64,000 bases of DNA from Elioraea tepida (GCF_019203965.1 NZ_CP076448.1:2185001-2249000), one strand, 5' to 3'. Positions 37,068-51,042 are shown, numbered from the stretch's first letter. The notes: a model not told the origin generated them from the sequence alone. A program made the numbers and translations.

Positions 37068-37847
37068 ATGCCGATGCCTGAGCACATCCTGGTCGAGACA
37101 CGCGGCGCTGTCGGCCTCGTCAGGCTCAATCGCCCGCAGGCGCTGAACGCTCTCTGCGACGCGCTCATGCTCGAGCTCGGTGCCGCGCTGCGCGCGTTCG
37201 ACGCCGACGAGGCGATCGGCGCGATCGTGCTCACTGGCAGCGAGAAGGCCTTCGCCGCCGGAGCCGACATCAAGGAGATGAAGGACCGAGGCTTCGCGGA
37301 CGTCGTGGCCGACGACTTCATCGGCAACCGCTGGGAGACGGTGCTCGAGATCCGCAAGCCGGTGATCGCGGCGGTGGCCGGTTTCGCGCTCGGCGGCGGC
37401 TGCGAGCTTGCGATGATGTGCGACCTCATCATCGCCGCCGATACGGCGAAGTTCGGCCAGCCGGAGATCACCCTCGGCGTCATTCCCGGCGCGGGCGGAA
37501 CGCAGCGGCTCACGCGCGCGGTGGGCAAGTCGAAGGCGATGGAGATGATCCTCACGGGGCGGATGATGGATGCGGCGGAGGCCGAGCGTGCCGGCCTCGT
37601 CGCGCGGGTCGTGCCCGCCGCCGAGCTGATCGACGAGGCCGTGAAGCTCGGCGAGCGGATCGCCTCCTTCAGCCGCCCCGTGGTGGCGATGGCGAAGGAG
37701 GCGGTGAACGCGGCGTTCGAGAGCTCGCTCGCCGAAGGCGTGCGGCTCGAGCGCCGCCTGTTCCAGTCCTGTTTCGCACTCGCCGACCGTGCGGAGGGCA
37801 TGGCGGCCTTCGCGGAGAAACGCAAGCCCGTGTTCGTGCACCGCTGA
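37068..37847 (+). CDS. Enoyl-CoA hydratase
   Basis: A 259-residue crotonase-fold enzyme for fatty-acid beta-oxidation and related pathways. The oxyanion and catalytic signatures are [11 protein letters not shown] (first oxyanion loop), the glycine-rich [14 protein letters not shown], the glutamate in [20 protein letters not shown] where both catalytic glutamates of classical hydratases are present, and [10 protein letters not shown] at the end. Frequently adjacent to rpsT in alphaproteobacteria. ATG 37068 or 37074 are both possible. Confidence 0.94.
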   Translation: MPMPEHILVETRGAVGLVRLNRPQALNALCDALMLELGAALRAFDADEAIGAIVLTGSEKAFAAGADIKEMKDRGFADVVADDFIGNRWETVLEIRKPVIAAVAGFALGGGCELAMMCDLIIAADTAKFGQPEITLGVIPGAGGTQRLTRAVGKSKAMEMILTGRMMDAAEAERAGLVARVVPAAELIDEAVKLGERIASFSRPVVAMAKEAVNAAFESSLAEGVRLERRLFQSCFALADRAEGMAAFAEKRKPVFVHR

Positions 37848-37882
37848 TCGTTCGGCCGCCAGCGAGGCGCCGCCGCAGCGGC

Positions 37883-37911
37883 TTGACGCGGTCGGGGGCG
37901 GCGTGTACCTA
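37883..37911 (+). promoter_or_regulatory. rpsT promoter
   Basis: TTGACG (37883-37888) and TACCTA (37906-37911) are 17 bases apart, a close sigma-70 match in a GC-rich setting. The start of transcription would be near 37918, giving a 57-base leader for rpsT. Confidence 0.65.
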
Positions 37912-37974
37912 GCCGCCTCTTGCCGCGAAGGACCTCTTCGCGCTTTGATCCATTGCTGTGGGGCGTGACCGGAC

Positions 37975-38244
37975 ATGGCCAACACCGCATCGGCGCAGAA
38001 GCGCATCCGCCAGACCGCGCGTCGCACCGCCCGAAACCGCTCGGCGATGTCGCGGCTTCGAACCTTCGTCAAGAAGGTCGAGAATGCGATCCGTTCGGGT
38101 GCGACCGAGGAGGCACGCGCGGCGCTGAATGCGCTGAAGCCCGAGCTGATGCGCGCGGCGTCAAAGGGTCTCGTCCATCGCAATCTCGTGGCGCGCAAGC
38201 TATCGCGCCTCTCGCGCCGCGTTCGGGCGACGGAAGCGGGCTGA
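37975..38244 (+). CDS. rpsT: 30S ribosomal protein S20
   Basis: An 89-residue basic helical 16S-binding protein with the start [27 protein letters not shown] broken by no indels, and the motif [17 protein letters not shown] near its end. Length is canonical. It has its own promoter and lies just before dnaA, as in many alphaproteobacteria. Confidence 0.98.
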   Translation: MANTASAQKRIRQTARRTARNRSAMSRLRTFVKKVENAIRSGATEEARAALNALKPELMRAASKGLVHRNLVARKLSRLSRRVRATEAG

Positions 38245-38309
38245 ACGGGCTGCTCCCGCGGCCGCGCCGAGGCAAGCGGTGCCACGGCCGGCACAGGCCG
38301 GCGAAATCC

Positions 38310-38440
38310 GTGCAAGTCAAAGCCAAGTATAAGCCAACAACTACTTAGGATTTGTCTTTGATCCGTAACATGATCGCAAATAATCATTTGCATTCCCCCC
38401 GCCCTCCCTCGTAGAAATGGTTAGGCGAGCGAGAGGGGCG
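38310..38440. other. AT-rich dnaA leader, weak oriC candidate
   Basis: In a genome near 70% GC, the bases 38313-38397 are markedly AT-rich. They include the imperfect palindrome GCAAAT-AATC-ATTTGC (38376-38391) and a sequence TGATCCGTA (38369-38377 region) that matches the Caulobacter-type DnaA G-box in 7 of 9 bases. No consensus TTATCCACA box is present. It may be an origin, a dnaA promoter region or a regulator site. Confidence 0.4.
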
Positions 38441-38444
38441 GCTC

Positions 38445-39932
38445 ATGACAGCCGTATCGCACTCCGCTCAAGCCGATCGGGGGCGCTCGGGAGAGGCGGG
38501 GCTGAGGCTGGTGCGCCGATTGGACGGAGAGCTTGCTGCCCAATGGGCGCGCGTGCGCGGCCGTCTCCGCGAGGAGGTCGGCGAGGTCGAGTACCGCACG
38601 TGGCTTAAGCAGATGACGCTCGCTGACGTCGATCAGGACGAGGTGGTCATTGCCCTGCCCACGCGGTTCCTGCGCGACTGGGTGCGAAGCCACTATGGCG
38701 ACCGTCTTCGCAGCCTCTGGTGCGCCGAGAACCCGGAGATACGCCGCGTCGCGCTGCGGATCGCCGCAGGCGCGAGCGCGGGGCTGGCGGGAGAGGTGAG
38801 CCCCGGCGGGACGACGGCTGCCGAGGCTGACACCGCCGCCCTCAACGGCGAGCGGGTGACGCTGCGCGAGGACGCGCAGCGGGGTGATGGCGCGCGCGCG
38901 GAGCTCGCGGGCCAGCTCGACCCGCGTTTCACTTTCGCGACCTTCGTGGTCGGCAAGCCGAACGAGTTCGCCTATGCCTGCGCCCGGCGTGTCGCCGACA
39001 GCGACCGGCCGCAGCCTGGCTTCAATCCTCTGTTCCTCTACGGCGGCGTGGGCCTCGGCAAGACCCATCTGATGCACGCGATCGCCTGGTCGATCCGCGA
39101 GCGCGCTCCGGGCCGGGTCGTCGCCTACATGTCGGCCGAGAAGTTCATGTACCGGTTCATCGCGGCGATCCGCTCCCAGAACACCGTCGAGTTCAAGGAG
39201 CAGCTCCGGTCGGTCGACGTGCTGATGGTCGACGACCTGCAGTTCCTGATCGGCAAGGAGAACACCCAAGAAGAATTCTTCCACACCTTCAACGCTCTCG
39301 TCGATGCCGGCAAGCAGATCGTGGTCTCGGCCGACAAGTCTCCCTCCGACCTCTCCGAGCTCGATGCGCGGCTGCGCACGCGGCTCGGCTGCGGCATGGT
39401 GGCCGACATCCACGCCACCACCTACGAGCTCAGGATCGGCATCCTGCAGGCCAAGGCCGCACTCGCCGGCATGATCGTGCCGCAGAAGGTGATGGAGTTC
39501 CTCGCCCACAAGATCACGACGAACGTACGCGAGCTCGAGGGCGCTCTGAACCGCGTCGTCGCGCATGCCCAGCTCGTCGGCCGGCCGATCACGCTCGAGA
39601 GCACGCAGGAGGTGCTGCACGACGTTCTGCGCGCGCAGGACCGGCGCGTCACGATCGAGGAGATCCAGAAGCGTGTCGCCGAGCACTACAACATCCGGCT
39701 GACAGACATGTCCTCGGCCCGCCGCGCACGCGCGGTGGCGCGGCCGCGCCAGGTGGCGATGTATCTCGCCAAGCAGCTCACCTCGCGCTCGCTTCCCGAG
39801 ATCGGCCGCAAGTTCGGCAACCGCGACCACACGACGGTGATGCACGCCTGCGCCCGCGTCGCCGAGCTGATGCAGCGCGACGCCGCCTTCGCCGAGGATG
39901 TCGAGCTCCTGCGGCGCATGCTCGAGAGCTGA
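38445..39932 (+). CDS. dnaA: Chromosomal replication initiator protein DnaA
   Basis: A 495-residue AAA+ initiator. Domain I (about residues 30-100) has EVEYRTWLKQM; a variable linker follows; domain III has the Walker A motif GGVGLGKTHLMHAI, Walker B VLMVDDLQFL, and sensor I/II regions; domain IV ends with the DNA-binding signature NRDHTTVMHACARV. The linker of about 60 residues is alanine/glycine-rich. Gene context rpsT-dnaA and dnaN-recF-gyrB downstream is classical, apart from the intervening trans-sulfuration gene. Confidence 0.98.
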   Translation: MTAVSHSAQADRGRSGEAGLRLVRRLDGELAAQWARVRGRLREEVGEVEYRTWLKQMTLADVDQDEVVIALPTRFLRDWVRSHYGDRLRSLWCAENPEIRRVALRIAAGASAGLAGEVSPGGTTAAEADTAALNGERVTLREDAQRGDGARAELAGQLDPRFTFATFVVGKPNEFAYACARRVADSDRPQPGFNPLFLYGGVGLGKTHLMHAIAWSIRERAPGRVVAYMSAEKFMYRFIAAIRSQNTVEFKEQLRSVDVLMVDDLQFLIGKENTQEEFFHTFNALVDAGKQIVVSADKSPSDLSELDARLRTRLGCGMVADIHATTYELRIGILQAKAALAGMIVPQKVMEFLAHKITTNVRELEGALNRVVAHAQLVGRPITLESTQEVLHDVLRAQDRRVTIEEIQKRVAEHYNIRLTDMSSARRARAVARPRQVAMYLAKQLTSRSLPEIGRKFGNRDHTTVMHACARVAELMQRDAAFAEDVELLRRMLES

Positions 39933-40135
39933 CACTGCCGCGCACCACCGGAGCGGACGTATCGTCCTGCCCGATCGCGAGCCGCCTCCGCGGCAACGCC
40001 GCCCGAGGCTCGGCCGGCCCCTGGCGCGGCCGGTGGGCGTGTCGCACGCCCCTGCGCACGCAGCCTGACTCTGCGACGCCCCCCCCTGGATCGTCCCGCC
40101 GACGGAGTGGCGACGCAACGCGAGGAACACAGCCC

Positions 40136-41302
40136 ATGACCGACGACACCGCGACAGCGAGCCGCTGGTCGCCCCGCACCCTCGCCGCTCAGGCGCTCGG
40201 GCGGATCGACGAACAGACACGTGCGGTCGTGCCGCCGATCCACCTCTCCACCACCTTCCTGCGCGACCCGGACAACCAGTACCGCTCGGGCTACGCCTAT
40301 GGCCGGCCCGACAACCCGACGGTGCGCGAGGCGGAAGCGCTGATCGCCGCACTCGAGGGGGCCGACGAGGCGCTCGTGCTCGGCTCGGGCATGTCGGCGG
40401 CGACCGCTCTCTTTCTTGCCCTCGCACCTGGCGACCATGTGATCGCGCCTGCGGTGATGTACTGGTCGCTACGCAACTGGCTGCGGACGGAGGCGACACG
40501 CTGGGGGCTCGCCGTCGATCTCGTTGACATGGCCGATCTCGATGCCGTGCGCGCCGCGCTCCTGCCGGGACGGACAAAGCTCGTCTGGATCGAGACGCCG
40601 GCGAACCCGCTCTGGTCGGTGACGGACATCGCAGCGGTGGCAGAGCTCGCGCACGCCGCCGGCGCCGCCGTCGCGGTGGACAGCACCGCCGCGACCCCGC
40701 TTCTCACCCGCCCGCTCGAACACGGCGCCGACATCGTGATGCACGCCGCGACCAAATATCTCGCCGGACACTCCGACGTCGTGGCGGGCGCGCTCGCGAC
40801 ACGCTCGGCGGGACCCTTGTGGGAGCGCGTGAAGAGGAACCGCTCCACGCTCGGGCAGATCCTCGGGCCGTTCGAGGCCTTCCTCCTGATTCGAGGCATA
40901 CGCACCCTCGCGCTTCGGGTGGCTGCCGCCTCGGCCTCGGCGCTCGCGCTCGCCGAGCGTCTCGCCGCGCATCCGGCCGTGGCCGAGGTTCTCTACCCGG
41001 GCCTTCCCGCGCACCCCGGCCACGCGGTGGCGCGGCGGCAGATGTCGGGCGGGTTCGGCGGCATGCTGAGCCTCAGGGTGCGCGGCGGCGAACGCGCCGC
41101 GATCGGCACTGCGGCGCGGGTCGAGCTCTGGAAGCGGGCGACCTCGCTCGGCGGGGTGGAGAGCCTGATCGAGCACCGGGCCTCGATCGAGGGCGAAGGA
41201 ACTCCCTGCCCGCCCGACCTCATCAGGCTCTCGACCGGGATCGAGGACCCCGAGGACCTCTTCGCCGATCTCGATCGGGCGCTCAGGGCGGCGCACGCCT
41301 GA
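40136..41302 (+). CDS. Trans-sulfuration PLP enzyme (cystathionine gamma-synthase/beta-lyase family)
   Basis: A 388-residue PLP enzyme of cysteine/methionine metabolism. YGRPDNPTV at the start, the GSGMSAATALFLAL motif, the PLP lysine in HAATKYLAGHSDVVAGA (about residue 207), and the C-terminal SLGGVESLIEHRAS are typical. Whether it is a synthase (MetB/MetZ) or lyase (MetC) is not decided by the sequence I can see. Insertion of this gene between dnaA and dnaN is unusual in general but may be normal for the lineage. Confidence 0.9.
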   Translation: MTDDTATASRWSPRTLAAQALGRIDEQTRAVVPPIHLSTTFLRDPDNQYRSGYAYGRPDNPTVREAEALIAALEGADEALVLGSGMSAATALFLALAPGDHVIAPAVMYWSLRNWLRTEATRWGLAVDLVDMADLDAVRAALLPGRTKLVWIETPANPLWSVTDIAAVAELAHAAGAAVAVDSTAATPLLTRPLEHGADIVMHAATKYLAGHSDVVAGALATRSAGPLWERVKRNRSTLGQILGPFEAFLLIRGIRTLALRVAAASASALALAERLAAHPAVAEVLYPGLPAHPGHAVARRQMSGGFGGMLSLRVRGGERAAIGTAARVELWKRATSLGGVESLIEHRASIEGEGTPCPPDLIRLSTGIEDPEDLFADLDRALRAAHA

Positions 41303-41333
41303 ACCGCGCGGAACGTCCCGCTCGGGCGCTCGC

Positions 41334-41362
41334 TTAACCCTTGCGGGAGCGGTTGCTATAGT
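41334..41362 (+). promoter_or_regulatory. dnaN promoter
   Basis: TTAACC (41334-41339) and TATAGT (41357-41362) with a 17-base spacer. It allows dnaN to be transcribed on its own, about 90 bases upstream of its start. Confidence 0.6.
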
Positions 41363-41459
41363 CCGCGCCCCCACGTCGGGCGATCAGCGGAGTCCTGCCG
41401 CCTCGGGGCGCGCGGTCCGCACCGCCTGACGCGAGGTGAACGAGGCTTCGGGGTCATCC

Positions 41460-42596
41460 ATGAAGATCAAGGTCGAACGCTCCGCCCTGATGAAGGCGCT
41501 GTCGCACGTCCAGAACGTGGTGGAGCGTCGCAACACCATCCCGATCCTCGCCAACGTGCTCCTGCGCGCCAAGGACGGGGTTCTGACGCTCGCCGCGACC
41601 GACATGGAGATCGCCGCCGTCGAGCAGGTTCCGGCCGACATCCTGAAGCAGGGCGCGACCACCGCCCCGGCCGCGACCCTCTACGAGATCGTGCGCAAAC
41701 TGCCCGAAGGCGCGACGATCGAACTCGACCATCCGGGCGGCGACGCGCAGCTTGCGCTCCGCTCCGGCCGGTTCGCGACCTCGCTCGTCTGCCTGCCGGT
41801 GGAGGACTTCCCGGCCCTGCAGGACGGCGTCCTGCCGCACCGGTTCGGCCTCAAGGCGGGCACGCTGCGCGAGCTGATCGACCGCACGCGGTTTGCGATC
41901 TCGACGGAGGAGACGCGCTACTACCTCAACGGCATCTATCTTCATGTGACCGAGAGCGACGGCGTGCCGGTTCTGCGCGCGGTCGCGACCGACGGCCACC
42001 GCCTCGCCCGCGTCGAGGAGGACCTGCCCGAGGGAGCGGCCGGCATGCCGGGCGTGATCGTGCCGCGCAAGGCGGTGCTCGAGCTGCGCAAGCTGCTCGA
42101 CGACGTGCCAGGGCAGGACCTCGTCGAGATCGCCCTCTCTGACACCAAGATCCGGTTCGCCTTCGGGCCGGTGACGCTCACCTCGAAGCTGATCGACGGC
42201 ACCTTCCCCGACTACGAGCGGGTGATTCCGCGCGACAACGACAAGCTCCTGCGCATCCCGAAGCGCGATTTCGCCGAAGCCGTCGACCGCGTGGCCGCGA
42301 TCAGCTCCGAACGGTCGCGGCCGGTGAAGCTCGCGATCGCGAAGCAAGGGCTGACCCTCTCGGCGGCGAGCCCGGAACAGGGCACGGCGAGCGAGGAGAT
42401 CGACGCCGACCGCGTGGAGTACGACGCGCCACCGATCGAGATCGGCTTCCAGGCGCGCTATCTGCGCGACATCACCGACCAGATGGCGGACGGCACGCGC
42501 GTGGAGTTCAAGTTCCACGACGGCGCGGCGCCGACGCTGATCCGTGCCGAAGGCGACCCGCGCGCGGTCTATGTGCTGATGCCGATGCGCGTCTAG
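41460..42596 (+). CDS. dnaN: DNA polymerase III beta subunit (sliding clamp)
   Basis: A 378-residue clamp with three similar domains. The start MKIKVERSALMKALSHVQ, the LYEIVRKLPEGA segment, a long central GTFPDYERVIPRDND, and the C-terminal VYVLMPMRV (the clamp end that contributes the peptide-binding site) are present. Start ATG 41460 matches the canonical N-terminus. The TAG stop is placed where the palindromic element begins (CTAGAGC), so the stop is shared with the element end. Confidence 0.98.
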   Translation: MKIKVERSALMKALSHVQNVVERRNTIPILANVLLRAKDGVLTLAATDMEIAAVEQVPADILKQGATTAPAATLYEIVRKLPEGATIELDHPGGDAQLALRSGRFATSLVCLPVEDFPALQDGVLPHRFGLKAGTLRELIDRTRFAISTEETRYYLNGIYLHVTESDGVPVLRAVATDGHRLARVEEDLPEGAAGMPGVIVPRKAVLELRKLLDDVPGQDLVEIALSDTKIRFAFGPVTLTSKLIDGTFPDYERVIPRDNDKLLRIPKRDFAEAVDRVAAISSERSRPVKLAIAKQGLTLSAASPEQGTASEEIDADRVEYDAPPIEIGFQARYLRDITDQMADGTRVEFKFHDGAAPTLIRAEGDPRAVYVLMPMRV

Positions 42597-42689
42597 AGCG
42601 GTTTCCAGATGAGTGGAAACCGCTCTGGCCTTGTCTTGCGAGCATTTTCACGCATACGGCTGTTTCCAGCCGTATGCGATCTGCTCTAG
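42593..42689. repeat. MITE-like palindromic element between dnaN and recF
   Basis: A 97-base element bounded by CTAGAGC (42593-42599) and its complement GCTCTAG (42683-42689). Inside are two perfect hairpins: 13 base pairs (AGAGCGGTTTCCA 42595-42607 with 42614-42626) and 12 base pairs (CGCATACGGCTG 42651-42662 with 42667-42678). The ends inside CTAG/TA resemble IS5/IS427-type insertion. No coding capacity. It could also act as a bidirectional transcript barrier or a processing site. Confidence 0.75.
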
Positions 42690-42735
42690 CGCCTCCGCCA
42701 CGCCACGCCTCGGCGCCTTGGGGCGCCATGACGGC

Positions 42736-46441
<3,706 letters not shown>

Positions 46442-46635
46442 GCGGTCAGCGCGCTCGCTGGCTGCGCGCGGCGGCCGGATGGGGGCAACAGGGCGCCGAA
46501 GCTCGGGGCGGGAGCGATCGGGCCGCACGACGACGATGTGCGGCGACGGTTCGGGACGGCCGCTGCAAAGCATCGGGGCGCGCTAGGGCGCGGCCCGTCA
46601 TCGCGAGCGGGCCGGCCCGCTGGCGCCGCTGAGGC

Positions 46636-47898
46636 TTACACGCCCGCGGCGATGTCGCGGCGGCAGAATCCGTCCGGCCAGCGGATCACGTCCACCGCCG
46701 CGTAGGCCCGCGCCCGCGCTTCGGCCACCGTCGCCCCGGTCGCACCGATGCCGAGCACGCGGCCGCCATCGGCGAGCACGCGCCCGGCTGCCAAGCGCGT
46801 GCCGGCGTGGAACAGGCGCACCTTCGGCATCGCCGCCGCTTGCTCGAGCCCCTCGATCACGCTTCCCGTCGCGTAGGCGCCCGGATAGCCGCGCGACGCC
46901 AGCACCACCACCACGGAGGCCTCGTCGCGCATCCGGACCGTGACGTCGCCGAGCCGCCCGCGCGCGCAGGCCGCAAGCGCCGCAAGCACGTCCCCCTCCG
47001 CCCTGAGCATGAGTGCCTGGCATTCCGGGTCGCCGAAGCGGACGTTGAACTCGATCAGCTTCGGGCCAGCCGCCGTGAGCATCAGCCCGCAGAAGAGGAC
47101 GCCGCGGAACGGCGTGCCGCGCCGCGCCATCGCCGCGAGTGTGGGCTGCACGATCCGCGCCATCACCTCCGCCTCGAGCGCCGGCGTGAAGCCCGCGGGC
47201 GGCGAATAGGCGCCCATGCCGCCGGTGTTCGGGCCTCGGTCGCCGTCGCCCACGCGCTTGTGGTCGGCGGCGACGCCGAAAGGAACGGCGTTCTCCCCGT
47301 CGCACAGGGCGAAGAAACTGATCTCCCGCCCCTCGAGGCGCTCCTCGATCACGACGCGCTCCCCGGCCGGCCCGAAGGCGCGATCGCGCATCATCGCGAC
47401 GATCGCCTGCTCGGCCTCTGTGATCGTTTCGGCGACGACGACGCCCTTGCCAGCGGCGAGGCCATCGGCCTTGACGACGAGGGGCGCGCCGTGCGCGCGC
47501 ACATGCGCAAGTGCGGCCTCGACGTCATCGAAGGTCGCCGCGGCGGCCGTCGGCACCTGGGCTTCCGAGCAGAGCTCCTTGGCGAAGGCCTTGCTGCCCT
47601 CGAGCCGGGCGGCGGCGGCGGTGGGGCCGAAACAGGCGATCCCTTCTGCCGCGCAGGCATCGGCAAGCCCCGCCACGAGCGGCGCCTCAGGGCCCGCGAC
47701 CACGAGATCGACCGCATGGTCCCGCGCAAAGGCGACGAGGCGCGCGACGTCGCCGGCCCCGATCGGCACGCAGGTGGCGATCTCGGCGATCCCGGCATTG
47801 CCCGGAGCGCACCAGAGCTGGCTCAGTTTCGGCGAGGCGGCGATCGCGGCGGCAAGCGCATGCTCCCGCCCGCCTCCGCCGACCAGAAGGACGCGCAT
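46636..47898 (-). CDS. purD: Phosphoribosylamine-glycine ligase
   Basis: A 420-residue ATP-grasp enzyme, second step of purine synthesis. The N-terminal [23 protein letters not shown], the GSKAFAK motif, ATP-binding [26 protein letters not shown], and the metal-binding ENV-FGDPECQ segment ([12 protein letters not shown]) are present. Complete, with start codon ATG 47898. Divergent from xseA with about 50 bases between them. Confidence 0.97.
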   Translation of the reverse strand: MRVLLVGGGGREHALAAAIAASPKLSQLWCAPGNAGIAEIATCVPIGAGDVARLVAFARDHAVDLVVAGPEAPLVAGLADACAAEGIACFGPTAAAARLEGSKAFAKELCSEAQVPTAAAATFDDVEAALAHVRAHGAPLVVKADGLAAGKGVVVAETITEAEQAIVAMMRDRAFGPAGERVVIEERLEGREISFFALCDGENAVPFGVAADHKRVGDGDRGPNTGGMGAYSPPAGFTPALEAEVMARIVQPTLAAMARRGTPFRGVLFCGLMLTAAGPKLIEFNVRFGDPECQALMLRAEGDVLAALAACARGRLGDVTVRMRDEASVVVVLASRGYPGAYATGSVIEGLEQAAAMPKVRLFHAGTRLAAGRVLADGGRVLGIGATGATVAEARARAYAAVDVIRWPDGFCRRDIAAGV

Positions 47899-47954
47899 CG
47901 GTGATCGCTCCGCGGCTTCAAACGACCATGCGCGATGGCATAAGCTTCCCGAGC

Positions 47955-49424
47955 ATGCAAGAGACCGCCCCTGACGCCGCGGCGGCGCGGCCGAATATCC
48001 CCGAGTTCACGGTGTCCGAGATCGCGGGCGCCGTGCGCCGGACCCTCGAGGACCGGTTCGGCCGCGTGCGTGTGCGCGGCGAGATCACCGAGTGCAAGCG
48101 CTACCCGTCTGGGCACATCTATCTCGCGCTGAAGGACGAGAGCGCCAAGCTCGCCGCCGTGATCTGGAAGAGCGCCGTGCCGCGGCTCGGGCTCGTTCCG
48201 GAGAACGGGATCGAGGTGGTCGCAACCGGCAGGCTCACGGCCTATGCGGATCGCTCGACCTACCAGCTTCAGATCGAGCGCCTCGACTATGCCGGAACCG
48301 GAGCGTTGCTTGCGCGCATCGAACAGCTCAAGCAGCGGCTCGCCGCCGAGGGCCTGTTCGCGCCCGAGCGCAAGCGGCCGCTGCCGCGTCTGCCTTCCGT
48401 GATCGGCGTCATCACCTCGCCGCGCGGGGCGGTGATCCGGGACATCCTGCACCGGCTTGCGGAGCGGTTTCCGCGCCATGTGCTCGTCTGGCCCGTCGCT
48501 GTCCAGGGCCAGGGGGCGGCAGAGCAGGTGGCGGAGGCGATCAGGGGCTTCAACGCACTCTCTCCGGGCGGCCCGGTGCCGCGCCCCGATGTGCTGATCG
48601 TCGCCCGAGGCGGCGGCTCGCTCGAGGACCTGATGGCCTTCAACGAGGAGGTGGTGGTGCGTGCGGCCGCCGCCTCGACGATCCCGCTGATCAGCGCGGT
48701 GGGCCACGAGACCGACACGACCCTGATCGACTTCGCCTCCGACCGGCGGGCGCCGACGCCCACCGCGGCGGCGGAGATGGCCGTGCCGGTGCGGCTTGAG
48801 CTCGTGCGCGAGGTGAAGGGGCTCGAGGCGCGTCTCGCGGGAGGGCTTGCGCGGCTTCTGAATGAACGACGCCTCAGGCTCGAACGTGCGGCGCGTGCGG
48901 TGCCCGACCTTCCAGCGCTGCTGGCCAACGCGCGTCAGCGGCTCGACGACCGCGGCGCGCGTCTTGACGCCGCCCTGCCCGCCTTCGTGCAGCGGCGACG
49001 GGTGACGCTCGCCGCCCTCGCGGCGCGTCTGCCGCATCCGCGCGAGGCTGTGGCCGCACGGCGAAGCGCGCTTGCCTTGGTCGCGCAGCGTCTGCCCGCG
49101 GCGTTCGCCGCGCTCGCGCAGCGCCGCCACCTACAGCTTGCGCGCGTTCGCCTCTCCGACCAGCCGCTCCGGGCCGCTCTCGCGCAAGCCCGCACGCGTC
49201 TTGAGGCTGCCTCGGCGCGGCTCGAGGGCGCCTCCTACCAGGCCGTGCTCGGCCGCGGTTTCGCTCTCGTCACCGACAGCGCAGGTGCCGCCATCACCGC
49301 CGCCGCTTCCGTCTCGCCGGGCCAGAGGCTCGCGCTCCGCTTCGCCGACGGAACAGTTCGCGCGACCGCCGACGGCGCCGCACGCAAGCACGCGGCGGAG
49401 CCGGCGCAGGGAACGCTCCTGTGA
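47955..49424 (+). CDS. xseA: Exodeoxyribonuclease VII large subunit
   Basis: A 489-residue single-strand nuclease subunit. It has the OB-fold N-terminus with [17 protein letters not shown] and [21 protein letters not shown], then the catalytic [27 protein letters not shown] and [25 protein letters not shown], followed by long coiled helices and a C-terminal [10 protein letters not shown] segment. ATG 47955 or 47928 are both in frame; neither has a clear ribosome site. The small subunit xseB is not in this window. Confidence 0.96.
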   Translation: MQETAPDAAAARPNIPEFTVSEIAGAVRRTLEDRFGRVRVRGEITECKRYPSGHIYLALKDESAKLAAVIWKSAVPRLGLVPENGIEVVATGRLTAYADRSTYQLQIERLDYAGTGALLARIEQLKQRLAAEGLFAPERKRPLPRLPSVIGVITSPRGAVIRDILHRLAERFPRHVLVWPVAVQGQGAAEQVAEAIRGFNALSPGGPVPRPDVLIVARGGGSLEDLMAFNEEVVVRAAAASTIPLISAVGHETDTTLIDFASDRRAPTPTAAAEMAVPVRLELVREVKGLEARLAGGLARLLNERRLRLERAARAVPDLPALLANARQRLDDRGARLDAALPAFVQRRRVTLAALAARLPHPREAVAARRSALALVAQRLPAAFAALAQRRHLQLARVRLSDQPLRAALAQARTRLEAASARLEGASYQAVLGRGFALVTDSAGAAITAAASVSPGQRLALRFADGTVRATADGAARKHAAEPAQGTLL

Positions 49425-50239
49425 TCGGCCGCCGCGGCATCCTCGGCTGTGCCCTCTGCCTGCTCGCCGCAGGGGAGGCGCAGGCGCTCGAGTGGACCGG
49501 CCCGATCGCCCAAGGGGGGTTCGTGCGCGGCCGAACCGCTCCCGGAACGCGGCTCAGCCTCGACGGCGTGCCCGTGCGCGTCGGCCGCGCGGGCGAGTTC
49601 GCCTTCGGCTTCGGCCGCGATGCGAAGCCCGAGAGTACGCTTGCGATCACATGGCCTGACGGCAGACGGGAGACGCGCACCCTCGCGGTCGCGCGGCGCG
49701 CCTGGATCGAGCAGGCGATCAGCGGCCTGCCTCCCGCCATGGTCGCGCCGCCTCCCGAGACGCTCGAGCGGATCGCGCGCGAGCGCGAGCTCATCCGTGC
49801 TGCGCGTCGGCATGAGACGCTGGAGCCATTGTTCGCCGCGGGCTTCATCTGGCCCGCCACAGGGCGAATCTCCGGCGTGTTCGGCTCGCGCCGGATCTTG
49901 AACGGGGAGCCGCGCGCGCCGCATCTCGGGCTGGACATCGCCCGTCCCGTCGGCACGCCCGTCGTCGCCGCCGCGCCCGGCATCGTCCGTCTCGCCGAAG
50001 CCGATCTCTACTTCCAGGGCGGAACGATCATCCTCGACCATGGCCACGGCGTTTCCTCGTCCTATCTGCATCTTTCGCGGCTCGACGTGGCCGTCGGCGC
50101 CCGCGTGGCGCAAGGAGAGACGATCGGCGCGATCGGCGCCACAGGGCGGGTGACGGGGCCGCATCTTCATTTCGAGATCGGCTGGCGAGGCATCCCGGTC
50201 GATCCCGAGATGGCGCTGCCGCCCATGCCGCAGAGCTGA
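49421..50239 (+). CDS. Secreted M23-family peptidoglycan endopeptidase
   Basis: A 272-residue exported LytM-type peptidase. A signal peptide (residues 1-22) is followed by a beta-domain (G-F-RG-T-PG motif) and a helical linker, then the M23 domain from about residue 145 with [20 protein letters not shown], the [16 protein letters not shown] motif, and HLHFEIGW. The histidine and aspartate zinc ligands and the catalytic histidine are all present, so it is probably active. GTG 49421 overlaps the xseA stop (GTGA). Confidence 0.93.
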   Translation: MIGRRGILGCALCLLAAGEAQALEWTGPIAQGGFVRGRTAPGTRLSLDGVPVRVGRAGEFAFGFGRDAKPESTLAITWPDGRRETRTLAVARRAWIEQAISGLPPAMVAPPPETLERIARERELIRAARRHETLEPLFAAGFIWPATGRISGVFGSRRILNGEPRAPHLGLDIARPVGTPVVAAAPGIVRLAEADLYFQGGTIILDHGHGVSSSYLHLSRLDVAVGARVAQGETIGAIGATGRVTGPHLHFEIGWRGIPVDPEMALPPMPQS

Positions 50240-50260
50240 CGAGCGAACAGGGAGAGCGAG

Positions 50261-50632
50261 GTGAGCCAGAGAGAGGAGTTCCACAACCTCGACCATCCGG
50301 AGGACGGGCTGTTGCGCGAGCTCGCGCCCGGGATCTCGACGCGGATCTTCGCGGGCGAGCACGCCATGCTGTCGATCGTGACGATCGCTCCCAGCACGGA
50401 AGGACAGCTTCACCAGCACCCAGAGGAGCAGTGGGGCGTGCTGCTCGAGGGCTCGGCGGTGCGGATCCAGGGCGGCGAGGAGATCCCGGTGCGCAAGGGC
50501 GATTTCTGGCGCACCCCGGGCGGGGTGCCGCACACGATGCGGGCGGGACCGGAAGGGGCCAAGGTGCTCGACATCTTCAGCCCGCCGCGACCGGAATATC
50601 GCATTCCCGGAAAGGGCTTCGGCGCTGGCTGA
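50261..50632 (+). CDS. Small cupin-domain protein
   Basis: A 123-residue single-cupin protein. [15 protein letters not shown] carries the metal histidine pair with glutamate, and [12 protein letters not shown] carries the second-motif histidine. GTG start at 50261 has AGAGCGAGG upstream. No partner enzyme domain; could be a sugar or small-molecule-sensing cupin. Function unknown. Confidence 0.85.
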   Translation: MSQREEFHNLDHPEDGLLRELAPGISTRIFAGEHAMLSIVTIAPSTEGQLHQHPEEQWGVLLEGSAVRIQGGEEIPVRKGDFWRTPGGVPHTMRAGPEGAKVLDIFSPPRPEYRIPGKGFGAG

Positions 50633-50733
50633 GGCGCCTCGTCGTCCGGCTGCGGCAGCGTGTGCGCGGGTTCTGTCGCGCCGATCGCGGGGCGAAGCCC
50701 CATTTTTAACCTTGGCGCTCCAGGACGGGGGAC

Positions 50734-51042
50734 ATGACGACGCGGTCCCTTACGCCTGTGGCCTTGGGGCTGCTTGCCGCGCTGAGCCTTGGCGGACCTG
50801 TGGCGATCGCCCTTCGCCCGGTTCCCGACGCAGCACTCCTTGTCTGGTTCGGGCCGGACGGGTTTGCGCGCGCGATCGCAGCAGATGCACGCCCGATCGC
50901 CCCCGGTCCGCTCGGGTCGCTGCTCGTCAGGGGCGAAGGCGACCTCGCCGCGCGCCTGTTCGACGCCGGGGCGTTGCTGATGCTGCGGGCCGATGCTCTG
51001 ACGGGGTGTCCTGGCGCGACGGCTGCGGAAGGACGACGATGA
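50734..51042 (+). CDS. Small exported or membrane protein of unknown function coupled to a chemoreceptor gene
   Basis: A 102-residue protein I do not recognise. One hydrophobic segment spans residues about 9-27, which could be a signal or membrane anchor; the remaining 70 residues are probably outside. It has an [21 protein letters not shown] stretch of no known family. Its TGA overlaps the ATG of the chemoreceptor (ATGA), so translation is coupled. A ligand-binding accessory role for the receptor is a guess from context only. Confidence 0.7.
   Translation: MTTRSLTPVALGLLAALSLGGPVAIALRPVPDAALLVWFGPDGFARAIAADARPIAPGPLGSLLVRGEGDLAARLFDAGALLMLRADALTGCPGATAAEGRR

Noticed and set aside
37912-37974. 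Leader of rpsT as a riboswitch or S20 autoregulation site
   Set aside because: About 60 bases without a hairpin I can draw with confidence.
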